A stretch of DNA of 64,000 nt from Dehalogenimonas lykanthroporepellens BL-DC-9 (GTDB lineage: Bacteria; Chloroflexota; Dehalococcoidia; Dehalococcoidales; Dehalococcoidaceae). Shown piece by piece: positions 28,788 to 38,500 of this stretch. Numbering within the stretch: position 1 is the stretch's first letter; every line of letters starts with the position of its first letter. The notes under the pieces were generated by a model. That model saw only the letters and a program-made list of their open reading frames with translations, ran no database searches and was not told the DNA's origin. Location of the stretch: contig CP002084.1 in NCBI GenBank assembly GCA_000143165.1, positions 1,054,001 through 1,118,000 of the forward strand, read 5' to 3'. The position numbers and the translations under genes were made by a program.

Positions 28788-30419
28788 CTAGACGGTCACT
28801 TTTTCCGGTTCGGCTACCCTGACCCGTCCAGCGGTGCCGGTCAGAAACTCTATGATTTCCGGTGAGGGATTGATGTGAGGCGGCGACAGGTGAGCCAGTT
28901 CTGCCCCGGCGGCCTGCTGTTTCAGTTTGTAAAGCTTGAAAGCCCCCTGTGGCAGTACAGTCACCTCCAGCGGACACAGACCGGTAAAGTCTTCCAGTTC
29001 TGAGTAGGGCTGATCCATTTGCTTTAATTGCGCGTGGATGGCCGCCGCCGCTTCGGACGGATTGATGCGGCTGTCCCGGGATGGCTCCAGGAAGTAGCGG
29101 AGTACCGGGCGGCCGTTGTCGGTTTCCTTATGGGCGGTCCAGCTCTGATAGGCTACCCCGGAATTTTCCAGGGCTTTCCACAGCACCTTCTCCGACAGAC
29201 GGGTAAAACCGGCGATATCTATCTGGTCATCGACCCGGGTCAGGAAACGCATCTGCGGTATGTCAATATCAAGTTCATCGTTACGTAGTGAAGTAATCTG
29301 CACCAGATGCCCCAGGCGGTAACGGACGAAGGCGCCACCATGGAAATTGGTTATCACCAGTTCATAATTACCCGGCTTCAGTTCGTTCATCAGATAGGTG
29401 CGTGGCTGATAGGACGGATCCTGCCAGCATTTGACCGCTTCAGCTTCCGGGATGAACTCAAAGAAATTCAGGTGCGGTATGAAGCTCATCCCTTTATGAT
29501 CCCAGGTCTGCATGGCGATAATGGGAGCTTCGGTACAGCCGTGGAAATCCAGCGGGTAGCAACCCCACATCTCCTTGATTTTATCCCGGAACACCTCGCC
29601 GTCGATGCCATAGGTAATCACGCCTTTCAGCTTCCAGAGATCACGCGGTAGCATGGGCCGGCCGGCCAGCCGGGCCTTCATCTTGCCCTTGAGGAGCCGC
29701 ATCATCATCCCAGGTTTACGTACCAGTTTTCGCATATCGACCTTGCCGCCGGACTGCTTGAATTTCTCACCGATGGCCACGGTAACGCTGGACATGGAAA
29801 GACAATAATCCAGTCCTTTTTCCAGCCCCATCTTGAAACCCTGCGCGATGCGGTCTTCAAAGGAGATTTTTTCGGCCTCTTCAACCGGCGGCAGGAATTG
29901 GAAGCGTTCGTGCGGGAAAACCCGTGTCATGGTACCGGTAGCGTAAGGCGGTGGCGCCATGCCGTAGAGCACCCGGTCACCGGGCCTGATGGCGATGTCA
30001 TAGCGTTTTTTGGCGCCGGAGAAGAACGCCAGCGCGAAAACCAGGGCTTCGGTTTCGTCCATCATCCTGGCGGTTACCGGCGCCCAGCGATACGAATACT
30101 CGTTGCTCTTACCGGAAGTATATTGCCAGATGATGGGTTTACGAGGGAGAACCTCCCAGCGACGTTTGAGCAGATACGGAGCGTAATCCTCGTAACTGGT
30201 CAAAGGTACCATCCGGCGAAATTCATCGACAGTGGTGGGATTGGCCCCGTTGAAAATCCCTTTACCCAGCGGGCAGTTCTTGAGTAGTTCGATCTGCTCC
30301 ATGAGCAACCGTTTCTGTATGTCCATGAATTGCTCCAGGGACAGGTCGATGAAGCCGCAACAACGGTCCCACATTTCATCATATTTGCCTTGTTCCAGCA
30401 TGTCGCCTAACTGACTCAT
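28788..30419 (-). CDS. GH3-like acyl-adenylating enzyme
   Basis: 543 residues, GH3 (auxin-responsive) branch of the ANL adenylate-forming superfamily. Seen: a degenerate phosphate loop YTSGKSNEYSY (about 110), DFHGCTEAPI in place of the usual Y-G-x-T-E motif, the hinge region RYRLGHLVQ, and a late GAFKLYKL with the candidate catalytic Lys. Plant members couple carboxylic acids to amino acids, and the bacterial substrate is unknown. It begins 1 nt after a membrane methyltransferase gene, so the two are co-expressed. Confidence 0.75.
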   Translation of the reverse strand: MSQLGDMLEQGKYDEMWDRCCGFIDLSLEQFMDIQKRLLMEQIELLKNCPLGKGIFNGANPTTVDEFRRMVPLTSYEDYAPYLLKRRWEVLPRKPIIWQYTSGKSNEYSYRWAPVTARMMDETEALVFALAFFSGAKKRYDIAIRPGDRVLYGMAPPPYATGTMTRVFPHERFQFLPPVEEAEKISFEDRIAQGFKMGLEKGLDYCLSMSSVTVAIGEKFKQSGGKVDMRKLVRKPGMMMRLLKGKMKARLAGRPMLPRDLWKLKGVITYGIDGEVFRDKIKEMWGCYPLDFHGCTEAPIIAMQTWDHKGMSFIPHLNFFEFIPEAEAVKCWQDPSYQPRTYLMNELKPGNYELVITNFHGGAFVRYRLGHLVQITSLRNDELDIDIPQMRFLTRVDDQIDIAGFTRLSEKVLWKALENSGVAYQSWTAHKETDNGRPVLRYFLEPSRDSRINPSEAAAAIHAQLKQMDQPYSELEDFTGLCPLEVTVLPQGAFKLYKLKQQAAGAELAHLSPPHINPSPEIIEFLTGTAGRVRVAEPEKVTV

Positions 30420-30420
30420 T

Positions 30421-30999
30421 TCAGGATACCTCCAGGTTTTTATTCCGTTGTCGGAAATATTCTCTGATGCTGTTCCGGTTCGGAATCAGCATGGGAGTGC
30501 TTTTTTGATAAGCGGTATAGCCGGGAAACATACGGGGGAAGACGTACCGGTCCTGGAGATAGACCAGAATTACCGACCATACCGACCATACGATAAAGGC
30601 ACCTAGTACAGTCACGGATCCGGTACCAAGCCAGATGCCGGCCATGGTAACGATGAAGAATAATAACCAGGGATGTCGCGTCAACCGATAAAGCCCGCTG
30701 GTCACCAATGTACTGCCGGTGCCTTTATTGACATAGGTATCACGCACCGGCAGGTCGAAATACAACGCTTTGACCGTTAATAACAAACCGAAAACCGCAA
30801 TTGCCCAACCGGAGACCGACAGCCACAACGGCATATTCAGCTTGTCTCCGGTTACTGCGGCCATGGCAGTGGCGCCCACTACAAGTACGGTACCGCTCAG
30901 CCAGACCAACGACTTGAATACAGACCAGCGCCGCAGTGATACGACATCCAGCCCATGAAGCAAGCCGAATCCAACCATGCCGAGGATGATGTAAGTCAT
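30421..30999 (-). CDS. ICMT/PEMT-family membrane methyltransferase
   Basis: 192 residues, about five transmembrane helices. The GLYRLTRHPWLLFFIV segment near residue 105 and the C-terminal FPGYTAYQKSTPMLIP match isoprenylcysteine/phospholipid methyltransferase-like proteins, in which R-H-P binds the SAM carboxylate. Could also be an NnrU-type member. No Shine-Dalgarno is evident. Paired with the adenylating enzyme, suggesting modification of a lipid or hydrophobic acid (inference). Confidence 0.7.
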   Translation of the reverse strand: MTYIILGMVGFGLLHGLDVVSLRRWSVFKSLVWLSGTVLVVGATAMAAVTGDKLNMPLWLSVSGWAIAVFGLLLTVKALYFDLPVRDTYVNKGTGSTLVTSGLYRLTRHPWLLFFIVTMAGIWLGTGSVTVLGAFIVWSVWSVILVYLQDRYVFPRMFPGYTAYQKSTPMLIPNRNSIREYFRQRNKNLEVS

Positions 31000-31038
31000 G
31001 GAGATACTATGACAACCGCAGTGGCCTATTGGAAGGTA

Positions 31039-31061
31039 TATAATACTAGAACAATGTTCTA
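31039..31061 (-). promoter_or_regulatory. Promoter region with a perfect 15-bp palindromic operator
   Basis: TAGAACAATGTTCTA (31047-31061) is a perfect inverted repeat around one central base. On the minus strand it directly precedes a TATTAT/TATATA -10 candidate (31045-31039), so a bound repressor would block the promoter of the methyltransferase/GH3-like pair. The -35 is weak. The regulator is unknown. It differs from the Bacillus LexA box in half-site spacing. Confidence 0.5.
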
Positions 31062-31079
31062 TTCATAGCTGAGCTACGA

Positions 31080-31112
31080 ATAAAAAAATTCTCCCCCGTT
31101 CGGGGGAGAATT
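31080..31112 (-). terminator. Terminator after the RHH/winged-helix operon
   Basis: An 11-bp stem (AATTCTCCCCC / GGGGGAGAATT) with loop GTTC is followed, on the minus strand, by a run of T (seen as the A run at 31082-31088). It ends the operon whose last gene stops at 31155. Confidence 0.85.
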
Positions 31113-31154
31113 AATCATCCGGGATGATAAACCGGTTTCAGCCGGGCTTTCCGG

Positions 31155-31571
31155 TTACTTCCACTTGATTTTGACTTCCCGTCCTGGCTCAGGCTGGGGT
31201 TCCTGATCTGAGCCGGTGAACCTGGCAGTCATCTCTTTCAAATCCAGCGGGCCTTCCTTGCCAAGCTCAAGCCCGTATCCAATGAAGAAATCGACGAAAC
31301 TCTTCATCAATTTCTTGGTGTCTTCCTGAAACCCGGCCATTTCTTCCTTCAAGGCATACTTATAGCTTTCCTTGTTCAGCATCTTGGCAAACTCCGCCCT
31401 GAGCTGAGCCAGGTCTTCCTCGCTAACACCGCTACCGGTGGGCTGAGACCCGCCATTAAGCTGGTTTTCAATCAGAAAGTCCAGGAATTCCGCCTGGGAC
31501 AAGTCGCCGCGGTTCTCGTCGATTTTCTTTACCAGTTCCGCCGGCAGGATCAACATGCGTTTGTCGGTCAT
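31155..31571 (-). CDS. Unknown protein with ribbon-helix-helix-like N-terminus
   Basis: 138 residues. The N-terminus MLILPAELVKKIDENRGDLS then QAEFLDFLIENQL resembles a ribbon-helix-helix (CopG/MetJ-like) DNA-binding unit. The rest is charged and helical (LAQLRAEFAKMLNKESYKYAL, split by a turn) and ends in a Pro/Glu-rich REVKIKWK tail. Its ATG overlaps the stop of the upstream winged-helix gene (ATGA). Likely a regulator; target unknown. Confidence 0.6.
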   Translation of the reverse strand: MTDKRMLILPAELVKKIDENRGDLSQAEFLDFLIENQLNGGSQPTGSGVSEEDLAQLRAEFAKMLNKESYKYALKEEMAGFQEDTKKLMKSFVDFFIGYGLELGKEGPLDLKEMTARFTGSDQEPQPEPGREVKIKWK

Positions 31572-31864
31572 AATACTCCCATCGGGGACGATTCTTCATC
31601 GTCTTCTTTTAGGTTAAGAGTATCGAGTATCTCGTCAATGTGACGCAGGAGAGTCAACCCCTTGCCGGTAACACGGTAAGTAACCGAAGGATTACCCAGC
31701 TTCACTTTATCCACCAGGCCGCGCTCAATCATAAAATTAAGGTACTTCTGAAGCTGGAAGTAACTCATGTTGACGGAATACATGATTTCCGTCTTGCCGG
31801 CTTCACCCAGCCTCAGCATGTCGGCGATGATCTCTATGCTCGACCTTCGGCGATCCAATCTCAT
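31568..31864 (-). CDS. Archaeal-style winged-helix regulator
   Basis: 98 residues. SIEIIADMLRLGEAGKTEIM, then NMSYFQLQKYLNFMIERGLV and YRVTGKGLTLLRHIDEI match the HTH_45 / ArnR1-like winged-helix family, most familiar from archaea. Divergent from pilT with overlapping promoter DNA and coupled to an RHH-like gene, so it may control one or both of these units (inference). Confidence 0.75.
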   Translation of the reverse strand: MRLDRRRSSIEIIADMLRLGEAGKTEIMYSVNMSYFQLQKYLNFMIERGLVDKVKLGNPSVTYRVTGKGLTLLRHIDEILDTLNLKEDDEESSPMGVL

Positions 31865-31893
31865 CGAGGTTTGCCTTACTTTAGTCCTTATTA

Positions 31894-31922
31894 TTGCGAA
31901 TTGCTACTAGTACTATTATACT
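31894..31922 (+). promoter_or_regulatory. Promoter of pilT
   Basis: TTGCGA (31894-31899) and TATACT (31917-31922) are 17 nt apart, about 70 nt before the pilT ATG. The region also reads TATAAT on the minus strand (31920-31915), so divergent promoters may overlap. Two TACTA-type short inverted repeats lie between. Confidence 0.55.
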
Positions 31923-31990
31923 ACCCACGTCAAGTATCTTTTCAGCTATCATTATAAACGTGATTAATTCGACCGGATACGGGAGGCAAC

Positions 31991-32283
31991 ATGAAGGCTG
32001 AAGAACTTCTAAGGGCTATGGTCAAGGCGGGTGCTTCGGATATGCATCTCAAGGTGCCCAACCCCCCGGTATTCCGCGTCGACGGAGTGCTCAAGCGTCA
32101 GTCCAATTACGGCCCCATCAACGCCGGGGACATGGAACGTTTATTCCGGGAAATTACCACCCCGCAACAACAGGAGCACTTCATCCAGGGCAAGGAACTG
32201 GACTTCGCTCTTTCGGTTCCGGATGTTTCCCGTTTCCGGGTCAATATCATGTATCAGCGCGGCACCATATCCATAGCCGTTCG
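31991..32283 (+). pseudogene. pilT: pilT 5' fragment, interrupted by IS256-family element
   Basis: The first 97 codons of a type IV pilus retraction ATPase: LLRAMVKAGASDMHLKVPNP and the PAS-like N-terminal domain, ending SVPDVSRFRVNIMYQRGTIS-IAVR. GGGAGG precedes the ATG. The frame then enters the IS and stops at 32308. Joining 32283 to 34614 restores an uninterrupted frame of about 363 codons (IAVR-QVPFHIMTIDML), so the break is a simple insertion. PilT normally needs both halves. Confidence 0.9.
32276..32283 (+). repeat. Left target-site duplication of the IS
   Basis: GCCGTTCG is directly repeated at 34606-34613, flanking the whole IS region. Eight base pairs is the usual IS256-family duplication. 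Confidence 0.9.
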
Positions 32284-33658
32284 GGTAGAATCCCCGTACG
32301 TGGTGTAAATTCTTGGAATTGAAAAAGCAGGCCATTGTGTGGTTTCTTGAAAGAAAATAACAACAAAGACTTTCAGGAGGTAACCACAACAATGGCCAAA
32401 GACAGGATGACACTTTTGGAACTGCTACGCAAGTCAGGAAGCGACGGTGATCTTGATTTTCTGAGAGAAGGGGTGAAGATGTTGGCTGAAGCGGTCATGG
32501 AGCTTGAGGTTAAGCAGAAGACCGGAGCTGAGAAACATGAGCGCAGTGACGGTCGTTTAACCTACCGTAACGGCTACCGGGGGCGTATCTGGGACACCCG
32601 GGCCGGCACGATACCTCTGGCGATTCCCCGGTTGCGGGACGGCAGTTATTTTCCCAGCTTACTCGAGCCCCGGCGCCGGGCGGAACATGCCTTGCTGGCG
32701 GTAATCCAGGAAGCCTATGTATTGGGCGTCAGCACCCGCAAGGTGGAATCTCTGGTTCAGTCACTGGGGCTTAACGGGGTCAGTAAGAGCGAAGTATCGC
32801 GAATATGCGGGGCTCTGGACGATGAAGTGGAGCGATGGCGCCACCGGCCGTTATTATGGCGTTATCCCTATCTGTGGCTGGACGCAACCTACGTCAAGGT
32901 CAGGGATTCAGGGCGGGTGGTCAGTCAGGCGGTAATTATCGCCTACGGCGTCCGGGAAACCGGGGAACGCGAGATCATCGGGCTTGAGGTCGGCCCCAGT
33001 GAAGACGGTGTATTCTGGAAAGAGTTTCTGCGGGGGCTGGTTAGCCGTGGTTTGAGCGGGGTGATGCTGGTAATCAGTGATGCTCATCTGGGGCTGAAGG
33101 AAGCCATCAGCACGGTACTCACCGGGGTATCGTGGCAACGCTGCCGGGTGCACTTCATGCGCAATGCGCTGGCCAGAGTGCCGCGGGGCGCCCAGGCTAT
33201 GGTATCTGCCGCTATCCGGACCATTTTCGCTCAACCTGACCGCGATAGCGCTTGCAGCCAACTCCGCCGGGTAGCCGATAACCTCAGACTCCGATTCGGT
33301 CCTGTGGCCGACCAATTGGAAGAGGCAGAACCGGATATCCTGGCCTATACCGCCTTCCCGCGGGAACACTGGCGGCAACTGTACTCTACTAATCCCCTGG
33401 AGAGACTGAATAAGGAAATCAAGCGCCGCAGTAATGTGGTCGGCATCTTTCCCAACAGCAAATCGGTGATCAGGCTGATTGGGGCGGTACTGATGGAACA
33501 GCAGGACGAGTGGGAGGTCGGACGACGCTACTTTTCTTTGGATTCGATGAAGAAAACGCTGGAAGGGGCGCAGGAGGAACCCCTTATCATGGCTTTACAA
33601 GCATAACCATTCAGGAAACCACCAATGATGAATTTACACCACTTGACGGGACACTACC
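32284..33658 (+). mobile_element. Complete IS256-family insertion sequence (copy A)
   Basis: 1375 bp. The left end (from 32284) and right end (33630-33658) start with GGTAG and share about 22 of 29 positions as imperfect terminal inverted repeats, both containing GTGGTGTAAATTC. It carries one transposase gene. Its right end abuts directly on truncated copy B rather than on chromosomal DNA. Confidence 0.9.
32392..33606 (+). CDS. IS256-family (mutator-type) transposase, complete
   Basis: 404 residues from ATG 32392, preceded by CAGGAGG. RNase H-like DDE catalytic core: Asp in YLWLDATYVKV, Asp in LVISDAHLGLKEA, Glu in STNPLERLNKEIKRR. An N-terminal domain with RNGYRGRIWDTRAGTIPLAI precedes it. 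All catalytic residues and the ends are present, so this copy may still be active. Confidence 0.95.
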   Translation: MAKDRMTLLELLRKSGSDGDLDFLREGVKMLAEAVMELEVKQKTGAEKHERSDGRLTYRNGYRGRIWDTRAGTIPLAIPRLRDGSYFPSLLEPRRRAEHALLAVIQEAYVLGVSTRKVESLVQSLGLNGVSKSEVSRICGALDDEVERWRHRPLLWRYPYLWLDATYVKVRDSGRVVSQAVIIAYGVRETGEREIIGLEVGPSEDGVFWKEFLRGLVSRGLSGVMLVISDAHLGLKEAISTVLTGVSWQRCRVHFMRNALARVPRGAQAMVSAAIRTIFAQPDRDSACSQLRRVADNLRLRFGPVADQLEEAEPDILAYTAFPREHWRQLYSTNPLERLNKEIKRRSNVVGIFPNSKSVIRLIGAVLMEQQDEWEVGRRYFSLDSMKKTLEGAQEEPLIMALQA

Positions 33659-34605
33659 AGCCTATGTGTTGGGCATCAGCACCCGCAAGGTGGAATCTCT
33701 GGTTCAGTCACTGGGTCTTAACGGGGTCAGTAAGAGCGAGGTATCGCGAATATGCGGGGCTCTGGACGATGAAGTGGAACGATGGCGTCACCGGCCTTTG
33801 TTATGGCGTTATCCCTATCTGTGGCTGGATGCGACCTACGTCAAGGTCAGGGATACCGGGCGGGTGGTCAGTCAGGCGGTAATTATCGCCTACGGCGTCC
33901 GGGAAACCGGAGAACGCGAGATCATCGGGCTTGAGGTCGGCCCCAGTGAAGACGGTGTATTCTGGAAAGAGTTTCTGCGGGGGCTGGTCAGCCGTGGTTT
34001 GAGCGGGGTGATGCTGGTAATCAGTGATGCTCATCTGGGACTGAAGGAAGCCATCAGCACGGTACTCACCGGGGTATCGTGGCAACGCTGCCGGGTGCAC
34101 TTCATGCGCAATGCGCTGGCCAGAGTGCCGCGGGGCGCCCAGGCTATGGTATCTGCCGCTATCCGGACCATCTTCGCTCAACCTGACCGCGACAGCGCTT
34201 ACAGCCAGCTCCGCCGGGTAGCCGATAACCTCAGACTCCGATTCGGTCCTGTGGCCGACCAATTGGAAGAGGCAGAACCGGATATCCTGGCCTATACCGC
34301 CTTCCCGCGGGAACACTGGCGGCAACTGTACTCTACCAATCCCCTGGAGAGACTGAATAAGGAAATCAAGCGCCGCAGTAATGTGGTCGGCATCTTTCCC
34401 AACAGCCAATCGGTAATCAGGCTGATTGGGGCGGTGTTAATGGAACAGCAGGACGAGTGGGAGGTCGGACGACGCTACTTTTCTTTGGATTCGATGAAGA
34501 AAACGCTGGAAGGGGCGCAGGAGGAACCCCTGATCATGGCTTTACCAGCATAACCATTCAGGAAACCACCAATGATGAATTTACACCACTTGACGGGACA
34601 CTACC
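33659..34605 (+). mobile_element. 5'-truncated IS256-family copy (copy B)
   Basis: 947 bp corresponding base for base to 32712-33658 of copy A with substitutions but no length change. It lacks the left inverted repeat and the first 428 bp but keeps the right inverted repeat (34577-34605), next to the pilT target duplication. Confidence 0.92.
33660..34553 (+). pseudogene. N-terminally truncated IS256-family transposase
   Basis: The remnant begins at AYVLGISTRKVE, about residue 107 of the intact protein, and runs to the normal end. The DDE residues are kept. It differs from copy A at five residues (V/I, S/T, C/Y, K/Q and Q/P). No proper start exists: the open frame upstream reads copy A out of frame. 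Confidence 0.9.
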
Positions 34606-34613
34606 GCCGTTCG
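34606..34613 (+). repeat. Right target-site duplication of the IS
   Basis: GCCGTTCG, identical to 32276-32283, immediately after the right inverted repeat of copy B. Confidence 0.9.
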
Positions 34614-35412
34614 CCAGGTGCCGTTTCATATAATGACCATCGATATGCTAAATCTGCCGGGTATTTTTAAAAGTCTGATTATGAAGCCACGCGGACTGAT
34701 CCTGGTTACCGGTCCGACAGGTTCCGGCAAGTCCACCACACTGGCGGCCATGCTACAACACCTAAACGAAAACCGCCATTCCAGCGTTATAACCATCGAG
34801 GATCCCATCGAGTATGTGTTTCAGGATAACAAGTGCATCATCGCCCAGCGCGAACTTGGCGGCGATACCACTTCCTACCCTATAGCTTTACGGCACGCTC
34901 TGAGACACGACCCCGACGTCATCGTCGTCGGCGAAATACGGGATGTGGATACGATCACTACAGCCATCGCCGCGGCTGAGACCGGCCACCTGGTGCTGGG
35001 AACGCTACACACGATTAACGCCGTTCAGACAGTTGATCGTATAATCGACATGTATCCGCCATCTCAACAGCACCAGATACGCATGCAGTTATCACAGGTG
35101 CTGGAAGCGGTAATTTCACAGACACTGATCATCCGGGCCAACGGCCGCGGGCGGGTGGGTTGCTTTGAAATATTACTGACAACTGGCGCAGTCAGAAACC
35201 TTATCAGGGAAGGCAAGACCTTCGAACTGCATTCCATCATGCAGTTGAACCGGCAGGCCGGTATGCAGACCCTGGATCAGAACCTGGCTGAGCTGGCGGC
35301 CAACGGCGTAGTCACCAAAGAAGAAGCCTTGATGAAAAGCGACAATCCGGACCGTCTGGAAAGACTCATCGAAGACACCAAACGGCATGTCAGAGGCCCG
35401 AATCCATTCTGA
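34614..35412 (+). pseudogene. pilT: pilT 3' fragment with intact ATPase core
   Basis: The remaining 266 codons of pilT. Walker A GPTGSGKSTTLAAML, Asp box TIEDPIEYVF, Walker B region RHDPDVIVVGEIRD, and the His box ETGHLVLGTLHTINAVQT, with the PilT-type AIRDLIRE-like motif as AVRNLIREGK. A GTG at 34618 or ATG at 34633 could initiate a C-terminal fragment, but it would lack the N-terminal domain. Confidence 0.9.
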
Positions 35413-35468
35413 CAATGATTCGATAACTTTTTCTTGACGTGATGCCCATCCATTACGAATGTACGGCT

Positions 35469-35497
35469 TTGACATACACTACCGACTCGGACATAAT
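35469..35497 (+). promoter_or_regulatory. Promoter of the GGDEF/HD-GYP gene
   Basis: TTGACA (35469-35474) and CATAAT (35492-35497) with a 17-nt spacer, placing the start of transcription near 35504, about 38 nt before the TTG start codon. Confidence 0.75.
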
Positions 35498-35541
35498 GAG
35501 CCGGGCATGAGTGTGATAACTGGACTGGAGACCGAGTTGAT

Positions 35542-38500
35542 TTGACCGTCTGGGCTACGATACCACTTATTACGTCATTGGCCTATCTGGTTCTTCTAGT
35601 GATACTTCTGCCGAACCTGGAGCGAAAAATCGGCCGGGCTCTGGCATATTTCGCCGGGACAGCTTCGGTTTGGGGTTTTACCTCCTTCATGCTCCACCTC
35701 GATGCCCCTGAATCGCAGAGCCTTTTCTGGAACAAGCTTCTTATCATAGCTCTTACCTGGACGCTGGTGGCTTTTTTCCACTTCATCCATGTCTATACCG
35801 GTAAGAGCAAAGCCCCATCCCTGGCCGCCAGCTATGTCGGACTGGGCATTATTGCTTACCTGTCACTGAGTGGCAATATCATAACCCAGGTTCAAGTTAC
35901 TCAGGGACTGATTACCCAGACGACAACACCATATATCTGGCTGATCGCCCTGATGGCAGTCATTCTGACAATCTTGAGTGTTCTGGCACTGATTCGAGTT
36001 TACCGCTCGTCTGCCAGAAACGAACAGCGGATACCCCCGATAATAATACTGACCGGCATGTTGATTTCGGTCACCGCCGGTTTCACCAATCTCAGTAATA
36101 ACCCAATGGTATACGGACTGCCCATAGACCAGCTGGCCAGCCTGGTAAACCTGGTACTGATAACTTACCTCATTTTTCAACACCGTCTTGTCAGACTCAA
36201 CAATTTCAACCTGCAAAAAAGATTCTCCTACGTTCTGTTGACACCACTGGGTCTGTTTTCCCTGGGAGGACTGGTATCCATTACCATGGCCTTGAACGGT
36301 AACACTCCCGAAATCCTCGGCTTCAACGCCTGGGCCGTCATCCCGCTGGTGGCCAGCATAGTTTATGTAATTCTACTATTGCTGGTACTCCAGGACACCG
36401 AAAAGAAAGCCAGCCGGTATTTCGCCTATTTTTTGAGTGTGGCCGCCTTCTGGGGATTCAGTTCCTTCATGCTGGTTTTCAACTCCGAAGCCACCTCGGG
36501 TCAACTACAGTTCTGGAATGAAATGGTCGTGGTGGCTATCGCCTGGATTGGCGTCGCTTATTACCATTTCGTAAGAATTTACATCAACAAAACCGGCGGA
36601 ATCTGGGTCTATCTTGGCTACGGCTTTACCCTGGCAATCCTGGTTCTGGCCTTGAACGGGGTGGTGGTGTCGAATGTCAGCCTGGAAAACGGTTATATCG
36701 TCCATGATATCAGGCCTTGGGACATCATCATCGGTTCAGTGATAGCGCCATTTGTCCTATCAAGCGTTTACATGCTGGTGCGCCGTTACCGGCAATCTAC
36801 GGATCCGGTCGACCGTAATCGGACAATTTATCTGATACTGGGTTCCGGAGCCCTTATTCTTTTGAGCTACCTGACACCATTTACTCCGGCTTTGGCTGGC
36901 TTGACCACCGACCATATCGGCAACATCATCAATGCCGCTCTGATAGCGTACGCAATCTCCCGTTTCCACCTGCTGGATATCAAGCTGGTTGCCCGGCGGG
37001 GCATAACCTTACTGGTGCTAATCCTCGGACTGGCAGGAATTTACGGCGGTGTTTTATTCATAACACTGCGAACCTTTCCTGATATACCTCAGATAACCAT
37101 GATGGTAATCACCGGGGTCATCGTAACCTTGCTGGCCTTGACCGCCCGACCGCTGGCTCACTTCATCGCCATTACCGTCGACCGTTTGTTCTACCGGGAA
37201 AACTATGTTCACCGGCAGGAACTGCTCAATTTTTCCAACCGGATGAGTTATATCCTGAATCTGGAAGAGCTTTCCCAGGCTATACTGCCGCCTCTGGCTA
37301 AAGCGTTGAATATCACCCATGCGGCGCTTCTCTTCCAGAACAACCCGGCGGCGGATTTCAATGTCCAGTACATCTACCCGGACGAACATGAACTGAAGAA
37401 TACCTTCCGAATGCCCACCGACAATCCTATCGTGGAATGGATGGACCGCAAAAACCGGGCCATCTCGCCATCACAAATACACTCCATGGCCGAATTCAAG
37501 GGGCTGTGGCAATCAGAAAAAGAGCAGTTGGCCAACGCCGACCTGGCACTCATTCACCCCATCAAGAGCCGGGACAAACTGGTGGGCATTATCGCAACCG
37601 GCCACAAGATAAATGGCGGCGTTTATTCAACGGAAGATCTGGAGCTTATCAACCGGATATCATCACAGGCAGGGGTCATCATTGAAAACGCCCAATTGTT
37701 CATCCAGGCCAACACCAGAGCCAATACCGATGAATTAACGGGACTGTACAACCACCGCCATTTCCATGAAAGAGTGGAACAGGAAATCAGCCGGGGCAGT
37801 CGTTTCGGTATAACGTTTTCATTGATTCTGCTGGATCTGGATCTGTTCAAGGTTTATAACGATATCTACGGCCACCTGGCTGGAGACCAGTTGTTACGCA
37901 AAGTCGGCCAGATGATACAGAGTTCCATTCGTAACATTGACCTGCCTTTCCGTTACGGCGGCGAGGAATTTGCCGTCCTGCTTCCGGAAACCCGCATCGA
38001 TGACGCTTACCGGGTTGCCGAACGTCTGCGCAAGACCATCGAAGCCCGTTCCAGTTTCCGGGAAATGCCGGTTACCGCCAGCCTCGGAGTGTCCAACTGG
38101 CCGAATGATGGTCTGTTGAAGGAAGAATTGATTCATCGAGCCGATACCGCCTTATATCGGGCCAAACGGACAGGACGCAACCGTACCTGCCTGGCATCGG
38201 AAACAGGGGGACCGGAGTCTCTTGACCCGGGCACAGAACCGGAAGCCCAGCCGCAGGCGCTTTCCATCATCTACGCGCTGGCGGCCACCGTGGATGCCAA
38301 GGACCATTACACCTACGGGCATTCCCGAAAAGTGAGCGAATACGCTGTATCCATTGCCGAAGCAATGAACATGCCGGAAGAAACTGTACATTTCATTCGA
38401 GCGGCCGGTCTGCTCCATGATATCGGTAAGATCGGCGTGCCCGATTCCATTCTTTCCAAACCAACTGCGCTGGACCTCAAGGAATGGGAACCAATTCGCA

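Noticed and set aside
31047-31061. LexA/SOS box
   Set aside because: The half-sites GAAC/GTTC are 3 nt apart, not the 4 of the Bacillus box, and the downstream genes are not SOS genes.
33510-33659. Start of the second transposase at 33510
   Set aside because: This stretch reads copy A in the wrong frame; real homology begins at 33660.
33801-34409. Minus-strand frames inside both IS copies
   Set aside because: They recur only because the two IS copies are near-identical; they are antisense to the DDE core.
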